The notes beneath the pieces are model-generated. The model did no database searches. It saw nothing but the letters and a program-made list of their open reading frames with translations, and had not been told where the DNA came from. 29,298 nt of DNA from Candidatus Dormiibacter sp. (GTDB taxonomy: Bacteria > Chloroflexota > Dormibacteria > UBA8260): positions 1 to 29,298 of the forward strand of contig JANWHI010000095.1 of assembly GCA_025450495.1 (NCBI GenBank), read 5' to 3'. A program made the translations under genes and the position numbers. This document shows, in pieces, positions 1 through 9,332 of this stretch. Within the stretch, counting starts at the first letter, position 1. Each line of letters begins with the position of its first letter.

Positions 1-702
1 CTGCAGGTGCACGAGTCCTGCGGTCACCCTACCGAGCTCGACCGCGCCCTCGGCTTCGAGGCCGCGTATGCCGGTACGTCGTTCCTGATGCCCGAGATGC
101 TCGGCCGGTTCCGCTACGGCAGCGAGCAGGTGACCATCACCGCCGACGCCACCAGCCCGCGTGGGTTGGGCACGTTCGGCTACGACGACGAGGGAGTGGC
201 CGCGCAGCGGACGCTGCTGATCGACGCCGGATTGTTCACCGGCTACCTCACCTCGCGTGAGACGGCGTCGACCCTCGGTGCGGCCAGCGGGGGAACCGTG
301 CGGGCTGAGAGCTGGAACCGCCTGCCGATGATCCGCATGACCAACATCAACCTCGAGCCCGGGACCTCCAGCCTCGAGGAGATGGTGGCCACCACCGAGC
401 ACGGCGTCTACCTCGAGACCAACCGCTCCTGGAGCATCGATGACCGCCGCCTGAACTTTCAGTTCGGCACCCAGGCGGGTTGGGAGATTCGCGACGGCCG
501 GCGGGTCAGGCTGGTGCGCAATCCTCTGTACAGCGGCAGCACCCCACAGTTCTGGAATTCGTGTGACGCTGTTGCCGGCGCCGCGGAATGGCAGATGTTC
601 GGGGTCATCAACTGCGGCAAGGGACAGCCGGGGCAGATCATGCACGTCGGCCACGGCGCGGCTCCGTGCCGTTTTCGCAACGTCGCGGTGCGGCCGGCAT
701 GA
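1..702 (+). CDS. tldD: TldD metalloprotease subunit, C-terminal part (5' end outside window)
   Basis: TldD is the catalytic subunit of the TldD/TldE (PmbA) cytosolic zinc protease, known for degrading unfolded peptides and processing RiPP-type precursors. The reading frame is open from base 1, so the true start lies upstream. The GTG at 7 is internal. The visible part opens with the HExxxH zinc motif (VHESCGHPTELD; His4, Glu5 and His9 of the visible segment). It ends with the family's C-terminal signature (NCGKGQPGQ, then GHGAAPCRFRNV), which contains the third zinc ligand region. About 233 residues are visible, against roughly 450-480 for a full TldD. The stop codon overlaps the ATG of the next gene (ATGA), the usual translational coupling of tldD with its partner. 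The assignment is secure from both motifs and context. Confidence 0.93.
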   Translation: MQVHESCGHPTELDRALGFEAAYAGTSFLMPEMLGRFRYGSEQVTITADATSPRGLGTFGYDDEGVAAQRTLLIDAGLFTGYLTSRETASTLGAASGGTVRAESWNRLPMIRMTNINLEPGTSSLEEMVATTEHGVYLETNRSWSIDDRRLNFQFGTQAGWEIRDGRRVRLVRNPLYSGSTPQFWNSCDAVAGAAEWQMFGVINCGKGQPGQIMHVGHGAAPCRFRNVAVRPA

Positions 703-2030
703 GTGAGCTGCGCGGGGGTGACGAGCTGCTCGACGTGGCCGACCGGGTCCTCCAGCGCCTCCCGGCCGGCTCACAGGCGGAGGTCACCGTCACCGAGACG
801 GCGTCTGCCCTGACGCGCTTCGCCAACGGCGCCATCCACCAGAATGTCGCTGACCACAGCGTGCATCTGCGACTCCGCGTGATCCGCGACGCCCGTTTCG
901 GGGTTGCCGAGATGCGGGTCGCCGGCGACGATGCAATCGCCAGGCTGGTGGCCACGGCGGAGGCGGTCCGCAGTCACTCGCCAGCCGGCGAGCCGGTGCC
1001 GCTGTACGCACCCGACAGCGGCGTCGACGACAGCAGCGGCTACAGCGCGGTCACCGAGGCGGTCACGCCAGAACACCGGGCGGACCAGGTCGCCGCCGTC
1101 TGCGCGGCGGCTTCCGGGCGTGGCCAGACCGCATACGGCACCTGCGAGACGGGCGCCAGAGCGGTGGCGATGGTCAGCAGCGCCGGACTGCGGCGCACCG
1201 CCCGTCACAGTGTCGCCGAGCTCATCGCTGTGTGCCGCACCGACGACGGCTCAGCGTACGCGGCACGGCACGCCGCCGACGCAGCGCAGATCGACGCCGG
1301 CGAACTCGCCGCCGAGGTCACCGATCTCTGTGCGCGCAATCGGGGGGCGGAACCGCTCGAGCCGGGTACGTATGAGGTGGTGCTCTCGCCATACGCGGTT
1401 GCGGAGATGCTCGAGTACCTGGGGCTGGTCGGGCTCGGTGGTCTGGCTGTCCTCGAGGAACGCAGCTTCATGCGGTTCGGCGAACGGCTGATGAGCGAGT
1501 CGGTGACCATCACCGACGACGTCGGCAGGAGCGAGCTGGCGCCGCTGCCATTCGACGGTGAGGGCGCGAGCACCCTGCCTGTGACCATCATCGACCGCGG
1601 TGTGTGCAGTGCGGTCGTCCACGACTCCGTGACCGCGGCGCGGGCTCACCAACGCACCACCGGGCACTCCTTCCCGCAGCCGAATGCCGACGGGCCGCTG
1701 CCGCGGTACCTCTGCCTGGCGCCGGGCGACAGCGACCGCGACGCGATGGTGGCCGCGTGCGATCGCGGGTTGCTGATCACGCGGTTCTGGTACGTCCGGC
1801 CAGTGCACCCGCTGGCGACGATCATCACCGGCATGACCCGCGACGGCACCTTTCTCATCGCCAACGGCCGGCTGGTCCGCCCCGTCCGTGACCTGCGATT
1901 CACCCAGAGCATCGTGGGCGCGCTCGCCGGCGTCCGTTCCATCGGTGCGCATCGGCTGGCGGCACGCGGATATTTCGGCGCGACGCTGGCGCCGTGGCTT
2001 CACCTGGGCGCCTTCACATTCACCTCGTGA
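699..2030 (+). CDS. pmbA: TldE/PmbA-family protease partner
   Basis: This is the non-catalytic partner of TldD; the two form a heterodimeric barrel in which peptides are threaded and cut. The protein has 443 residues, normal for the family. It has the N-terminal fold signature (RFANGAIHQNVAD) and no HExxxH motif, as expected for TldE. The ATG at 699 overlaps the TGA of tldD by 4 bases. A longer open frame begins upstream at 588, but it runs through the 3' end of tldD and is rejected. Only this tldD-pmbA pair is visible; no RiPP precursor or maturase gene lies downstream, so a housekeeping peptide-turnover role is as likely as natural-product processing (inference). Confidence 0.92.
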   Translation: MSELRGGDELLDVADRVLQRLPAGSQAEVTVTETASALTRFANGAIHQNVADHSVHLRLRVIRDARFGVAEMRVAGDDAIARLVATAEAVRSHSPAGEPVPLYAPDSGVDDSSGYSAVTEAVTPEHRADQVAAVCAAASGRGQTAYGTCETGARAVAMVSSAGLRRTARHSVAELIAVCRTDDGSAYAARHAADAAQIDAGELAAEVTDLCARNRGAEPLEPGTYEVVLSPYAVAEMLEYLGLVGLGGLAVLEERSFMRFGERLMSESVTITDDVGRSELAPLPFDGEGASTLPVTIIDRGVCSAVVHDSVTAARAHQRTTGHSFPQPNADGPLPRYLCLAPGDSDRDAMVAACDRGLLITRFWYVRPVHPLATIITGMTRDGTFLIANGRLVRPVRDLRFTQSIVGALAGVRSIGAHRLAARGYFGATLAPWLHLGAFTFTS

Positions 2031-3616
2031 GGCGCGCCACCGCCATTTCTCGAGTCCGCCGCAGCCCCTGGGTGCTGATCCTGGCGGCGGTGGCGGTGCT
2101 CACCGTGGTCCGCAACCTCGCCGGTCTCGACGACGCGCCACCGGGCGCGTACGTCGACGAGACGTCGATCGGCTACAACGCATGGGCGATCGACACCCAC
2201 GGGGTCGACGAGCACGGCGCCCACCTGCCGCTCTACTTCACCGCGTTTGGTGAGTACAAGAATCCCGTCTACATCTACACGCTGAGCGCGCTTCTCCGCG
2301 TGCTGCCGCTCACGGTCACCACCGAGCGTGTCCCCGCGGCGATCTTCGGACTGCTCACGTGCCTGTTCATCACCCTGATTGCGTTCCGGCGGAGCCGGTC
2401 GCTGCCGCTGACGACCCTGGTGCTGGCCCTGGCCGCGCTCACCCCGTGGCTGACCGTCGAGAGCCGTGTCGGCTTCGAGGTGATCGCTCTCGTCGCGGCT
2501 GTGTCGGGCGCGCTGCTCTGCCTGTCGATGGCCCAGGACACGGGGCGGTGGGCATGGTATGCCGGCGCTGGGCTGTTCTTGGGCATCGCGGTGTTCGCCT
2601 ACAGCACCGCCCGCGTGGCGGTGCTCCTCTTCGCCGTTGCCCTCGTCATCGCCCACAGCCCGCACTGGAAACGCCATGTGCGAGCGTGGATGATCACGCT
2701 GGTCCCCGTCGTGGTCGCTTACGGGGTGCTGGCGGCGTGGAGCGCGCAGCACCCGGGGGCGATCACGGCCCGGTTCAACGCCATCAGCGTCGGGGCCGAC
2801 GGGGCGCCGCTTGTGACCGTGGCAGGCAGGTTCATCGGCAACTACCTGACCTACTTCGGCCCCGACTTCCTGTTCGTGAGCGGCGACCACAACCCGCGCC
2901 ACAACACGCAGTTCTCAGGGATGCTGATGTGGATTGCGCTGCCGCTGCTGCTGGCCGGGTTGGTGGGCGCGTGGCGTCGCCGCGATCAGCCGTTCGTGCG
3001 CTTCGCCATCCTGGGCCTGCTGGCCGCGCCCGTGAGCGCGGCGCTCACCATCGAGAGCGTCCCGCACGCGGTGCGCGCCGCGGTGATGCTGCCGTTCCTT
3101 CTCATCCTGTGCGTCGAGGGACTGGTATTCCTCACCGAGCACGCCGCATCGTGGCGTGGCTATGCGTACGCAGGAGCCGCCGTGGCGCTCGCTCTCCAGG
3201 GCGCTCTCTTCACCGTCGACATGTACGCGGCCTGGCCGGGGCGGGCCGCTGCAGCCTTCGACTATGGGGAGATCGACGCCATCACACGCGCGCAGGCCCT
3301 GAGTGGTGGCAGGCGGGTGCTCCTCTCGGTGAATCTCGATCAGCCCTACATCCAGGCCGCGTTCGCCTTCCGTCCGCCGCCGCCGCAGACCTTCGTCGCC
3401 AACTCCGCGTCCCCGCTGCTCGCTGCCCTGAACATGACCCTCTTCGACCCGGCCAACCCGCCGTCCGCGCCGGGCGCGATCGCAGTCCTGAGCGCGAGTG
3501 ACCCGGCGCCAGCCAACGCGCAACGACTGTTCGATGAGGTGACACCGCCGGCCGCAGTCGCCCTCGCCCCAACGCCGCCGCCCGGCGTCACGGTGGTCGT
3601 CTACCGCCTCGGCTGA
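2027..3616 (+). CDS. GT39-like (PMT/ArnT-type) integral membrane glycosyltransferase
   Basis: This 529-residue polytopic membrane protein resembles family GT39 (C-fold) transferases, which move a sugar from a polyprenyl-phosphate donor onto lipid or protein on the outer face of the membrane. TM1 (about residues 14-31) is followed by an extracytoplasmic loop carrying the paired acidic motif (PPGAYVDETSIGYNAW; Asp44-Glu45). The next conserved stretch (LPLYFTAFGEYKNPVYIY) is typical of the family. About ten further hydrophobic segments follow, then a soluble C-terminal tail of roughly 130 residues. I chose the GTG at 2027 because it overlaps the pmbA stop (GTGA). A GTG at 1994 is in frame but deeper in pmbA. 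Coupling to tldD/pmbA is probably organisational; sugar and acceptor cannot be read from sequence. Confidence 0.8.
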   Translation: MRRATAISRVRRSPWVLILAAVAVLTVVRNLAGLDDAPPGAYVDETSIGYNAWAIDTHGVDEHGAHLPLYFTAFGEYKNPVYIYTLSALLRVLPLTVTTERVPAAIFGLLTCLFITLIAFRRSRSLPLTTLVLALAALTPWLTVESRVGFEVIALVAAVSGALLCLSMAQDTGRWAWYAGAGLFLGIAVFAYSTARVAVLLFAVALVIAHSPHWKRHVRAWMITLVPVVVAYGVLAAWSAQHPGAITARFNAISVGADGAPLVTVAGRFIGNYLTYFGPDFLFVSGDHNPRHNTQFSGMLMWIALPLLLAGLVGAWRRRDQPFVRFAILGLLAAPVSAALTIESVPHAVRAAVMLPFLLILCVEGLVFLTEHAASWRGYAYAGAAVALALQGALFTVDMYAAWPGRAAAAFDYGEIDAITRAQALSGGRRVLLSVNLDQPYIQAAFAFRPPPPQTFVANSASPLLAALNMTLFDPANPPSAPGAIAVLSASDPAPANAQRLFDEVTPPAAVALAPTPPPGVTVVVYRLG

Positions 3617-3636
3617 TCGGTCGCGGCGAGCCGAGG
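3607..3636 (+). terminator. GC hairpin over the stop codon of the GT39 gene
   Basis: CCTCGGC (3607-3613) can pair with GCCGAGG (3630-3636), giving a perfect 7-bp stem around a 16-nt loop that contains the TGA. No T-run follows, so it is at best a weak or factor-dependent terminator of the tldD-pmbA-GT39 unit. Confidence 0.3.
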
Positions 3637-3658
3637 ACGCGGATTCGCCCCTCCCCTG

Positions 3659-3664
3659 TATGGT
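3659..3664 (+). promoter_or_regulatory. Candidate -10 box (TATGGT) for the thiolase gene
   Basis: TATGGT lies 29 nt before the thiolase ATG, leaving room for a short leader that includes the Shine-Dalgarno sequence GGGAGAG (3681-3687), 6 nt before the start. No convincing -35 element is visible. Confidence 0.35.
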
Positions 3665-3693
3665 TCACCCTCTGCAGTCAGGGAGAGTGGTTC

Positions 3694-4860
3694 ATGAACG
3701 ATGTCGTCATCATCGAGGCGGTCCGCACGCCTCTTGGCCGCGGCAACCAGAAGAACGGCGACCTCCGCGACGTCCACCCTCTGCGGCTCGCGGCGCATGT
3801 GCTGCGCGAGGTCGTCGGGCGAGCCCGCCTCGACCCTGCGCTGGTCGAGGACGTGGTCATGGGCTGTGTCAGCCAGACGGGCGAACAGTCGATCAACATC
3901 GCCCGGCAGGCCGTCCTCCTCGCCGGCTTCCCCATCGAGGTTCCCGCCAGCACCGTCGACCGGCAGTGCGGGTCGTCCCAGCAGGCGGTGCACTTCGCCG
4001 CCAACCTCATCCAATCCGGCGTCTGCGACATCACCATCGCTGCCGGCGTGGAGAGCATGAGCCGGGTTCCCATGGGAAGCACGGTTCTGCAGGGTCCCGG
4101 CACTCCGTACCCGCCGGAGCTGCTCGAGCACTACGACCTCGTCAACCAGGGTCTTGCGGCGGAGATGATCGCCGGGCAATGGGGCATCAGCCGCGAGCAG
4201 GCCGACGCGTTCGCCACCGAATCGCATCACCGTGCGGCCGCGGCCCAGGCGGCAGGCCACTTCGACAGGGAGATCGCGCCCGTCGTCGTCGGCGAGAACG
4301 GGGAGAGCCAGGTGGTATCGCAGGATCAGGGGATCCGGCCAGCAACGACGGTGGAGGCGCTGGCGCAGCTGCAACCCTCGTTCCGCTCTGATGGCATCCT
4401 CCACGCGGGCAACTCGTCGCAGATCACCGACGGCGCCGCCGCCATCCTGCTGATGTCCCGCGATCGCGCGCATCAACTGGGGCTCACGCCGCGCGCGACA
4501 ATCCGCTCCCAGGCCGTCGTCGGCGTCGACCCGGTCACCATGTTGACCGGCCCGATCCCCGCCACTCGGAAGGCTCTCGAGCGCGCGGGGCTTGCCATTG
4601 CGGACATCGACCTGTTCGAGGTCAATGAGGCATTCGCGCCCGTGGTCCTGGCCTGGGAGCATGAGCACCATCCCGACATGGCCAGGGTCAACGTCAACGG
4701 TGGCGCCATCGCTCTCGGTCACCCGCTGGGGGCGAGTGGCGCGCGGCTGATGACCACCCTGCTGCACGAGCTCGAGCGCCGGGATGCCCGCCTCGGCCTC
4801 GAAACCATGTGCTGCGGGGGTGGCCTGGGGACCGCAACCATCATCGATCGGGACGCCTGA
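3694..4860 (+). CDS. Acetyl-CoA acetyltransferase / 3-ketoacyl-CoA thiolase
   Basis: This is a thiolase-superfamily enzyme that interconverts acetyl-CoA plus acyl-CoA with 3-ketoacyl-CoA, either in beta-oxidation or in acetoacetyl-CoA synthesis. It has 388 residues, normal length. The nucleophile is Cys92 in DRQCGSSQQA. The downstream active-site motifs are NEAFAP, GGAIALGHPLGASG (His343) and MCCGGGLGTA (Cys373 as the acid/base Cys), all intact. The start is supported by GGGAGAG six bases upstream. It stands alone between the membrane glycosyltransferase and a response regulator; no acyl-CoA dehydrogenase or hydratase is adjacent. Chain-length preference (biosynthetic AtoB/PhaA versus degradative FadA) cannot be decided. 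Confidence 0.93.
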   Translation: MNDVVIIEAVRTPLGRGNQKNGDLRDVHPLRLAAHVLREVVGRARLDPALVEDVVMGCVSQTGEQSINIARQAVLLAGFPIEVPASTVDRQCGSSQQAVHFAANLIQSGVCDITIAAGVESMSRVPMGSTVLQGPGTPYPPELLEHYDLVNQGLAAEMIAGQWGISREQADAFATESHHRAAAAQAAGHFDREIAPVVVGENGESQVVSQDQGIRPATTVEALAQLQPSFRSDGILHAGNSSQITDGAAAILLMSRDRAHQLGLTPRATIRSQAVVGVDPVTMLTGPIPATRKALERAGLAIADIDLFEVNEAFAPVVLAWEHEHHPDMARVNVNGGAIALGHPLGASGARLMTTLLHELERRDARLGLETMCCGGGLGTATIIDRDA

Positions 4861-4917
4861 CGCGTTTTGCGCAGGGTCACGCTTCTGTCGCAGGCTGGCC
4901 GAAGCTCTGAGGGTGAT

Positions 4918-4926
4918 TGGTATGCT
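4918..4926 (+). promoter_or_regulatory. Extended -10 element (TGG TATGCT) for the receiver gene
   Basis: A TGn-TATGCT extended -10 lies 47 nt upstream of the response-regulator ATG. The region from 4861 to 4917 also has a weak inverted repeat (GCTTC at 4881-4885, GAAGC at 4901-4905), which could help end thiolase transcription. No clear -35 box is seen. Confidence 0.4.
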
Positions 4927-4973
4927 CAGCCGGCTTTGCGCTTCACCACCGTGACCAATGGCCAGCGTCAGCC

Positions 4974-5339
4974 ATGAAAAAAGTTCTCATCATCGAAGAC
5001 TATTACGCTCTGGCCGACATCGAGTCGCTGCTCTGCACGATGGAGGGGTATGAGGTCAGGGTTGCCAAGAGTGGCGACGAGGGGCTGAGCGTGTTCACGG
5101 AGTTCGGACCCGACCTGGTGCTCCTCGACCTCATGCTGCCGGGTGAGTTGAGTGGCACACAGGTCCTCGAGCGCATTCGCGCCGAGCACGGGGACGCCGC
5201 CAAGGTCCTGGTGGTCAGTGCGCTGGTGAATGCGACGACCACGCCCAAGCTGGAGGCTTACGGCAACGTCCAGACGCTGGCCAAGCCCTTCAAGATCAAG
5301 GAGCTCGCCTCGCGCATCCAGTCGATGCTCGCGGCCTGA
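4974..5339 (+). CDS. Stand-alone response-regulator receiver domain protein
   Basis: This is a 121-residue single-domain CheY-like receiver with no output domain. Landmarks are the acidic pair Glu8-Asp9 (VLIIEDYY), the phospho-acceptor Asp52 in LVLLDLMLPG, the switch Ser82 in VLVVSALV and Lys104 in LAKPFK, so phosphorylation by a histidine kinase is expected to work. I chose the ATG at 4974 because the protein then begins MKKVLIIED, the usual receiver N-terminus; an in-frame start at 4917 would add an unconserved tail. No strong Shine-Dalgarno precedes it. No kinase gene is nearby, so it is an orphan; it could act by protein-protein contact, as CheY or Spo0F do. Confidence 0.9.
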   Translation: MKKVLIIEDYYALADIESLLCTMEGYEVRVAKSGDEGLSVFTEFGPDLVLLDLMLPGELSGTQVLERIRAEHGDAAKVLVVSALVNATTTPKLEAYGNVQTLAKPFKIKELASRIQSMLAA

Positions 5340-5389
5340 CCGCAGCCGGCCCACATGCGCGCCGAGCCCCCGCCATCTGGGCGCGATGA

Positions 5390-5403
5390 GCCGCGCTCGC
5401 GGC
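5390..5403 (+). terminator. Short GC hairpin downstream of the receiver gene
   Basis: GCCGC and GCGGC can form a 5-bp stem with a 4-nt loop. There is no T-run. It is a possible weak terminator or pause site for the receiver transcript. Confidence 0.2.
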
Positions 5404-5426
5404 GGCCCACCCGCCGAACCGTCCCG

Positions 5427-5642
5427 ATGCAGCGCTGCCCGTATCTCGAGCAGATCCTCCGCGAGCCGGCGGTGTTGGGGATGCTGACCCGCTACAAGGC
5501 GGACTGTCACGTCGACCAGCGCACCCACAGCTTCACCGGTCGCCACCCGGTGCCCCCGTGCATCAGCGAACCCGCAACCTGCCACCTCTACCGCGAAAAG
5601 TGGGCGGAGGAGAGCCACCTCATCGATCGCTACCGCGACTGA
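5427..5642 (+). CDS. Small four-cysteine protein of unknown function
   Basis: I do not recognise this 71-residue protein. It has four cysteines (4, 27, 45 and 52) and three histidines close to them (28, 34 and 40), in a soluble, mixed-charge sequence. That could suit a zinc or iron-sulfur site, but the spacing matches no motif I know. Unlike most antisense or shadow frames in this GC-rich DNA, it is not Arg/Pro/Ala-rich and has a balanced composition, which argues that it is real. The ATG at 5427 starts this compositionally normal part. An upstream in-frame ATG at 5355 would add 24 Arg/Pro-rich residues. The 3' end overlaps the end of convergent metH by 13 bases. No Shine-Dalgarno is evident. 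Confidence 0.55.
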   Translation: MQRCPYLEQILREPAVLGMLTRYKADCHVDQRTHSFTGRHPVPPCISEPATCHLYREKWAEESHLIDRYRD

Positions 5643-8600
5643 GCAGCGGCCGCCGCGAGGCGCGACTCGACCTCGGGCGCGCCCGGACCGTCCGCATCAC
5701 CGCCGCCGTAGACGGCGAAGTACCGCGACTGCGGATGGTGCAGCACGATCGCCGCGGTGGACTGTTCGGGCACCAGCTGATAACCCCCGGTGAGCTCGAC
5801 CCCGATGAGCTCGCCGGGCACGATCCGGAAGAACGTCTCGTGGTCCTCGAGGTCCGGACACGACGGGTACCCCCATGAGTACCGACGCCCCCGGTCGGCG
5901 TCGAGCCCCAGCTCATCGCGAATTCTCTGGTGGAGCCATTCAGCTGTCGCCTCCGCCATCTGGGTGGCGAATCCATGCACGCGGAGCATGTCGTCGTACT
6001 CACCATCGCGCTGCAGCTGAGCAGTCAGCTCCGATGCGCCCGGGCCGGTGGTCACCAGCTGGAGCGCAACCACGTCGCGCTCGCCATCGCGCGCCTGCTC
6101 GACGGGTCGCACGTAGTCCGCGAGGCACAGACGGTTTTGGGCGCGCTGTCGGGGGAAGGAGAAGCGCGCCAGCTCGACATCGTGGTGCTCCGGGTCGTAT
6201 ATGACCACCGAGTCGCCGTCGGCGAGGGCGGGCCAGTACCCGTACACGGCCTGCAGGCGGAGCCACTCGCCCCGCCGCGCCTCGTCGATCGAGCGCGCCA
6301 GCCGCGGCTCGAGCTCCTCCTCGAGCAAGGCCGCCCACTTCACCGGGTCATGTACGCCCTTGAACTGCCAGCTCATCTTGAACAGCGAATTGCGATCGAT
6401 GCCGGGAATGACGGCGTCGAGGTCGATGTCGTCGAGCCGGCGCGGGCCCCAGAACGGTGGCACCGGCAAGGCCACATCGGTTCGGGTGTCACTGCGCAGC
6501 GCCACCGGGGCGCCGTCCGTCTGTGCTGCCGCAGCGTGGCGCCGCGCGTCGCGCTCACTGTCGCGCTCGGCCTGGTGGACGGCCTCATCGCGGATTCGGT
6601 CGACCAGCGCGATCCGGCGTGGCTCGTCGCGCAGCTGCTCCACGGTGTCGAGGCCTTCGAAGGCGTCCTTGCAGTAGAAGACGCCCGGGTCGTAGGTGCG
6701 GCCGTCGTCGAGGGTCAGGATGCGCCGGCCGAACCCCCGATTGATGGCGGCTCCCCCGATGATCACAGGGAATCCCAGGCCGCGCGCGGAGAGCTCATGC
6801 AGGCACAGCGGCATCTGCTTGCTGGTGCTCACCAACAGCGCGCTCAGGCCGATCACGTCGGCGTCGACCTCGACGGCGCGGTCGATGATCGTGGTCAGAG
6901 GCACCTGCTTGCCGAGGTCGTGCACCGTGTAGCCGTTGTTGCTCAGGATGGTGTTGACCAGGTTCTTGCCGATGTCATGCACGTCGCCATACACGGTGGC
7001 GAGGACGACAGTGCCTTTGGACGTGCCCTCGACGCGATCGAGATACTTCTCGAGCTGACCCACAGCACGCTTCATCACCTCGGCGCTCTGCAGCACGAAC
7101 GGGAGGATCAGCTCGCCCGCGCCGAACCGGTCGCCTACCTCCTTCATCGCCGGGAGCAGCACCTCGTTGAGGACAAGCACAGGGTCGCGTTCGGCGACGG
7201 CGAGATCGATCTGCTCCTCGATGCCGTCCCGACGGCGCTGGAGGATCTGGGCGTGGATTCGGGCGGCAGGGTCCATCCCCTCGTACGGATCGGCGCTGCT
7301 GTCGACGGCTGCCCTGTCACCCGCGCCGTCGAAGTGCGCGATGAAGCGCGCCAGCGAATCCTCGCGTCGGTTGAAGATGAGATCCTCGGCGAGCTCACGC
7401 TCGGTGGCACCGATCTCGGCATACGGAGTGATGTGGGCGGGGTTGACGATGGCGGCGTCCAGACCCGCCTGCACGCAGTGGTACAGAAAGACGCTGTTGA
7501 GGCACGGCCGGCTCGCCACCGAGAGGCCGAAGGAGACGTTGGAGACCCCGAGCACCGTCAGGACTCCGGGGAGCGCATCCTTGATGCACCTGATTCCCTC
7601 GATGGTCTGGTGGGCTGAATCGATGTACTCCGCCTCGCCCGTCGCCAGCGTGAATGTCAGGGCGTCGAAGAGAAGCTGCTCGGGGTGCAGACCGAACTCT
7701 TCACACGCGAGGTCGCGGATCCGCGTCGCCACCGCCAGCTTGCGCGCGGCCGTGTTGGCCATCCCGGCCTCGTCGATTGTCAGCGCGATCACGCATGCGC
7801 CGTGCTCGTGCACCAGTGGGAGCACGTTCTCACACCGGGTACGGCCGTTCTCGAGGTTGACACTGTTCACCACAGCGCGTCCGGGATATGCCTCGAGCGC
7901 GGCCCGAATCACTGCCGCGTCGGTGCTGTCGATGATCAACGGCGCGTCGACCGACATCTCCAGACCGCGGACCACCTCGCGCATCTGCTCGGCCTCGTCG
8001 TTGCGCTCGGTGACGGCAACGCAGACGTCGAGTGCGTGCGCGCCCCCCTCGGCCTGTCCCCGGCCGATGGCAACGATGCCGTCGTAGTCGTCAGCGAGGA
8101 GGAGCCGCTTCACCGCCCGCGATCCCTGCGCATTGACTCGTTCGCCGATGAGCAGAGGCGCCGGTTGCTGCCGGAGCTCGAGGTCGCTCATGGCGCTGGC
8201 CAGGCGCGGGACGCCGTCGCCGCGTCGCTGCGGAGCGGGGAGCAATCCAACCCGCCGGACAAGCTCCGCGATGTGAGCGCTGGTGGTCCCGCAGCAGCCA
8301 CCGACCGCCGCCACACCAAGACGGCGGACGAAGTCCTCGAGCTGCACTCCCATGTCGACGGCGCCCAGCGGGAAGTGGGCTCGTCCGGCGACGTTGGTGG
8401 GGATGCCGGCGTTGGGGATGCACGTCACAGGGACAGAGCTGCGCTCGGTGAGCATGCGGATGCCGTCGCGCATCAGCTCGGGACCTGTCGAGCAATTGAG
8501 TCCGATGAGGTCGACACCGAGCGCGTCGAGGATGGTTGAGACCGCTCCCGGCTGGGTTCCCAGCAGCATCGTTCCGCTGCTGTCGAGCAGGCTGACGGAG

Positions 8601-9205
8601 GCCTGGATGGGGACCGTCACGCCGGTGCGGACGAACGCCTCGCGGCAGCCGAGGATCGCCGCTCTCACCTCGAGGATGTCCTGCGCCGTCTCGATGATGA
8701 GTAGGTCGCTGCCGCCTTCGATCAGGCCCTGCGCCTGTTCGGCGAACGCCTCCACCAACTGCGCGAAGCTGATGTTGGACAGCGTGGGATCACTCGATGA
8801 GGGCAGATACCCGGTCGGCCCCATGCTTCCCGCCACGAAGCGTGGCCGGTCAGCGGTGCTGTACTCATCGCAGAGGCGCCGTGCCAGGGCGGCCGCCTGC
8901 CGGTTCAGCTCCAGGGTGTGCTCGGCCTGTCCCCATTCGCTGAGGCGTAGACGGGTCGCCTGGAAGGTGGCCGTCTCCACGATGTCGCAGCCGACTTCGA
9001 GGAACGAGCGATGGACCTTCTCGACGAGGTGCGGCGCGTGCAGCACGAGACCGTCCATCCAGCCTTCGAGGGCCGGCCCCCCGAAATCAGCGGCGGTGGG
9101 CTCCAACGACTGAAGGCCGGTGCCCATGCCGCCGTCATAGACGAGGACGCGCTGGCCGAGCGCATCGAGGAACGATCGGCGAGGTGTCGCCGGCAATTGG
9201 GACAT
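5630..9205 (-). CDS. metH: Cobalamin-dependent methionine synthase
   Basis: MetH transfers the methyl group of 5-methyltetrahydrofolate to homocysteine through a cob(I)alamin/methylcobalamin cycle in the cytosol. All four modules are present in 1191 residues. The homocysteine-binding barrel (about 10-325) has zinc ligands Cys238 and Cys304-Cys305 ([12 protein letters not shown]). The pterin-binding barrel (about 345-640) contains [12 protein letters not shown]. The B12 cap and Rossmann domain (about 645-870) has the base-off motif [10 protein letters not shown] with lower-ligand His743. The reactivation (SAM-binding) domain (about 900-1180) has [12 protein letters not shown] and [10 protein letters not shown]. 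The ATG at 9205 is preceded by AGGAGAGGGA at ideal spacing. It is monocistronic and faces divergently from the IF-1 gene. No cobalamin or SAM riboswitch is visible, because the 5' leader would be only about 20 nt. Confidence 0.98.
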   Translation of the reverse strand: MSQLPATPRRSFLDALGQRVLVYDGGMGTGLQSLEPTAADFGGPALEGWMDGLVLHAPHLVEKVHRSFLEVGCDIVETATFQATRLRLSEWGQAEHTLELNRQAAALARRLCDEYSTADRPRFVAGSMGPTGYLPSSSDPTLSNISFAQLVEAFAEQAQGLIEGGSDLLIIETAQDILEVRAAILGCREAFVRTGVTVPIQASVSLLDSSGTMLLGTQPGAVSTILDALGVDLIGLNCSTGPELMRDGIRMLTERSSVPVTCIPNAGIPTNVAGRAHFPLGAVDMGVQLEDFVRRLGVAAVGGCCGTTSAHIAELVRRVGLLPAPQRRGDGVPRLASAMSDLELRQQPAPLLIGERVNAQGSRAVKRLLLADDYDGIVAIGRGQAEGGAHALDVCVAVTERNDEAEQMREVVRGLEMSVDAPLIIDSTDAAVIRAALEAYPGRAVVNSVNLENGRTRCENVLPLVHEHGACVIALTIDEAGMANTAARKLAVATRIRDLACEEFGLHPEQLLFDALTFTLATGEAEYIDSAHQTIEGIRCIKDALPGVLTVLGVSNVSFGLSVASRPCLNSVFLYHCVQAGLDAAIVNPAHITPYAEIGATERELAEDLIFNRREDSLARFIAHFDGAGDRAAVDSSADPYEGMDPAARIHAQILQRRRDGIEEQIDLAVAERDPVLVLNEVLLPAMKEVGDRFGAGELILPFVLQSAEVMKRAVGQLEKYLDRVEGTSKGTVVLATVYGDVHDIGKNLVNTILSNNGYTVHDLGKQVPLTTIIDRAVEVDADVIGLSALLVSTSKQMPLCLHELSARGLGFPVIIGGAAINRGFGRRILTLDDGRTYDPGVFYCKDAFEGLDTVEQLRDEPRRIALVDRIRDEAVHQAERDSERDARRHAAAAQTDGAPVALRSDTRTDVALPVPPFWGPRRLDDIDLDAVIPGIDRNSLFKMSWQFKGVHDPVKWAALLEEELEPRLARSIDEARRGEWLRLQAVYGYWPALADGDSVVIYDPEHHDVELARFSFPRQRAQNRLCLADYVRPVEQARDGERDVVALQLVTTGPGASELTAQLQRDGEYDDMLRVHGFATQMAEATAEWLHQRIRDELGLDADRGRRYSWGYPSCPDLEDHETFFRIVPGELIGVELTGGYQLVPEQSTAAIVLHHPQSRYFAVYGGGDADGPGAPEVESRLAAAAAQSR

Positions 9206-9225
9206 TCCCTCTCCTGTGCAGTTGG

Positions 9226-9248
9226 TTCGATTCTACTGGCGAATCGAA
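9226..9248. promoter_or_regulatory. Inverted repeat overlapping the metH promoter (possible operator)
   Basis: TTCGATTC (9226-9233) and GAATCGAA (9241-9248) form a perfect 8+7+8 inverted repeat. It overlaps a candidate metH -10 box on the minus strand (TAGAAT, 9235 to 9230), about 25 nt before the metH ATG. The geometry suits a dimeric repressor site; the regulator is unknown. Confidence 0.45.
9230..9235 (-). promoter_or_regulatory. Candidate metH -10 box (TAGAAT)
   Basis: TAGAAT on the minus strand would start transcription near 9223, giving a leader of about 17 nt that holds the AGGAG ribosome binding site of metH. No clear -35 element is seen; the box sits inside the inverted repeat at 9226-9248. 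Confidence 0.35.
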
Positions 9249-9332
9249 TTCTCGCGGCCGCAATCGTGGCGGGCGCCGTGTTACCCTCGCCCGCGTTGCG
9301 GGCCCCGCCGCACAGCATTTCGGGAGATCCTG

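Noticed and set aside
2000..2902. 300-residue minus-strand frame opposite the GT39 gene
   Set aside because: It is rich in Arg, Glu, His and Gln with no domain; the plus strand encodes a coherent multi-TM protein coupled to pmbA.
5930..7618. 562-residue open frame antisense to metH
   Set aside because: It is a shadow frame of GC-rich codons opposite the clear MetH domains; composition is Val/Glu/Arg/Asp-biased with no recognisable domain.
9246..9261. Adjacent GAATTC (EcoRI) and GCGGCCGC (NotI) sites, as in a cloning linker
   Set aside because: Both flanks continue naturally as metH and infA upstream DNA, and such sites arise easily in GC-rich sequence; no vector sequence is present.
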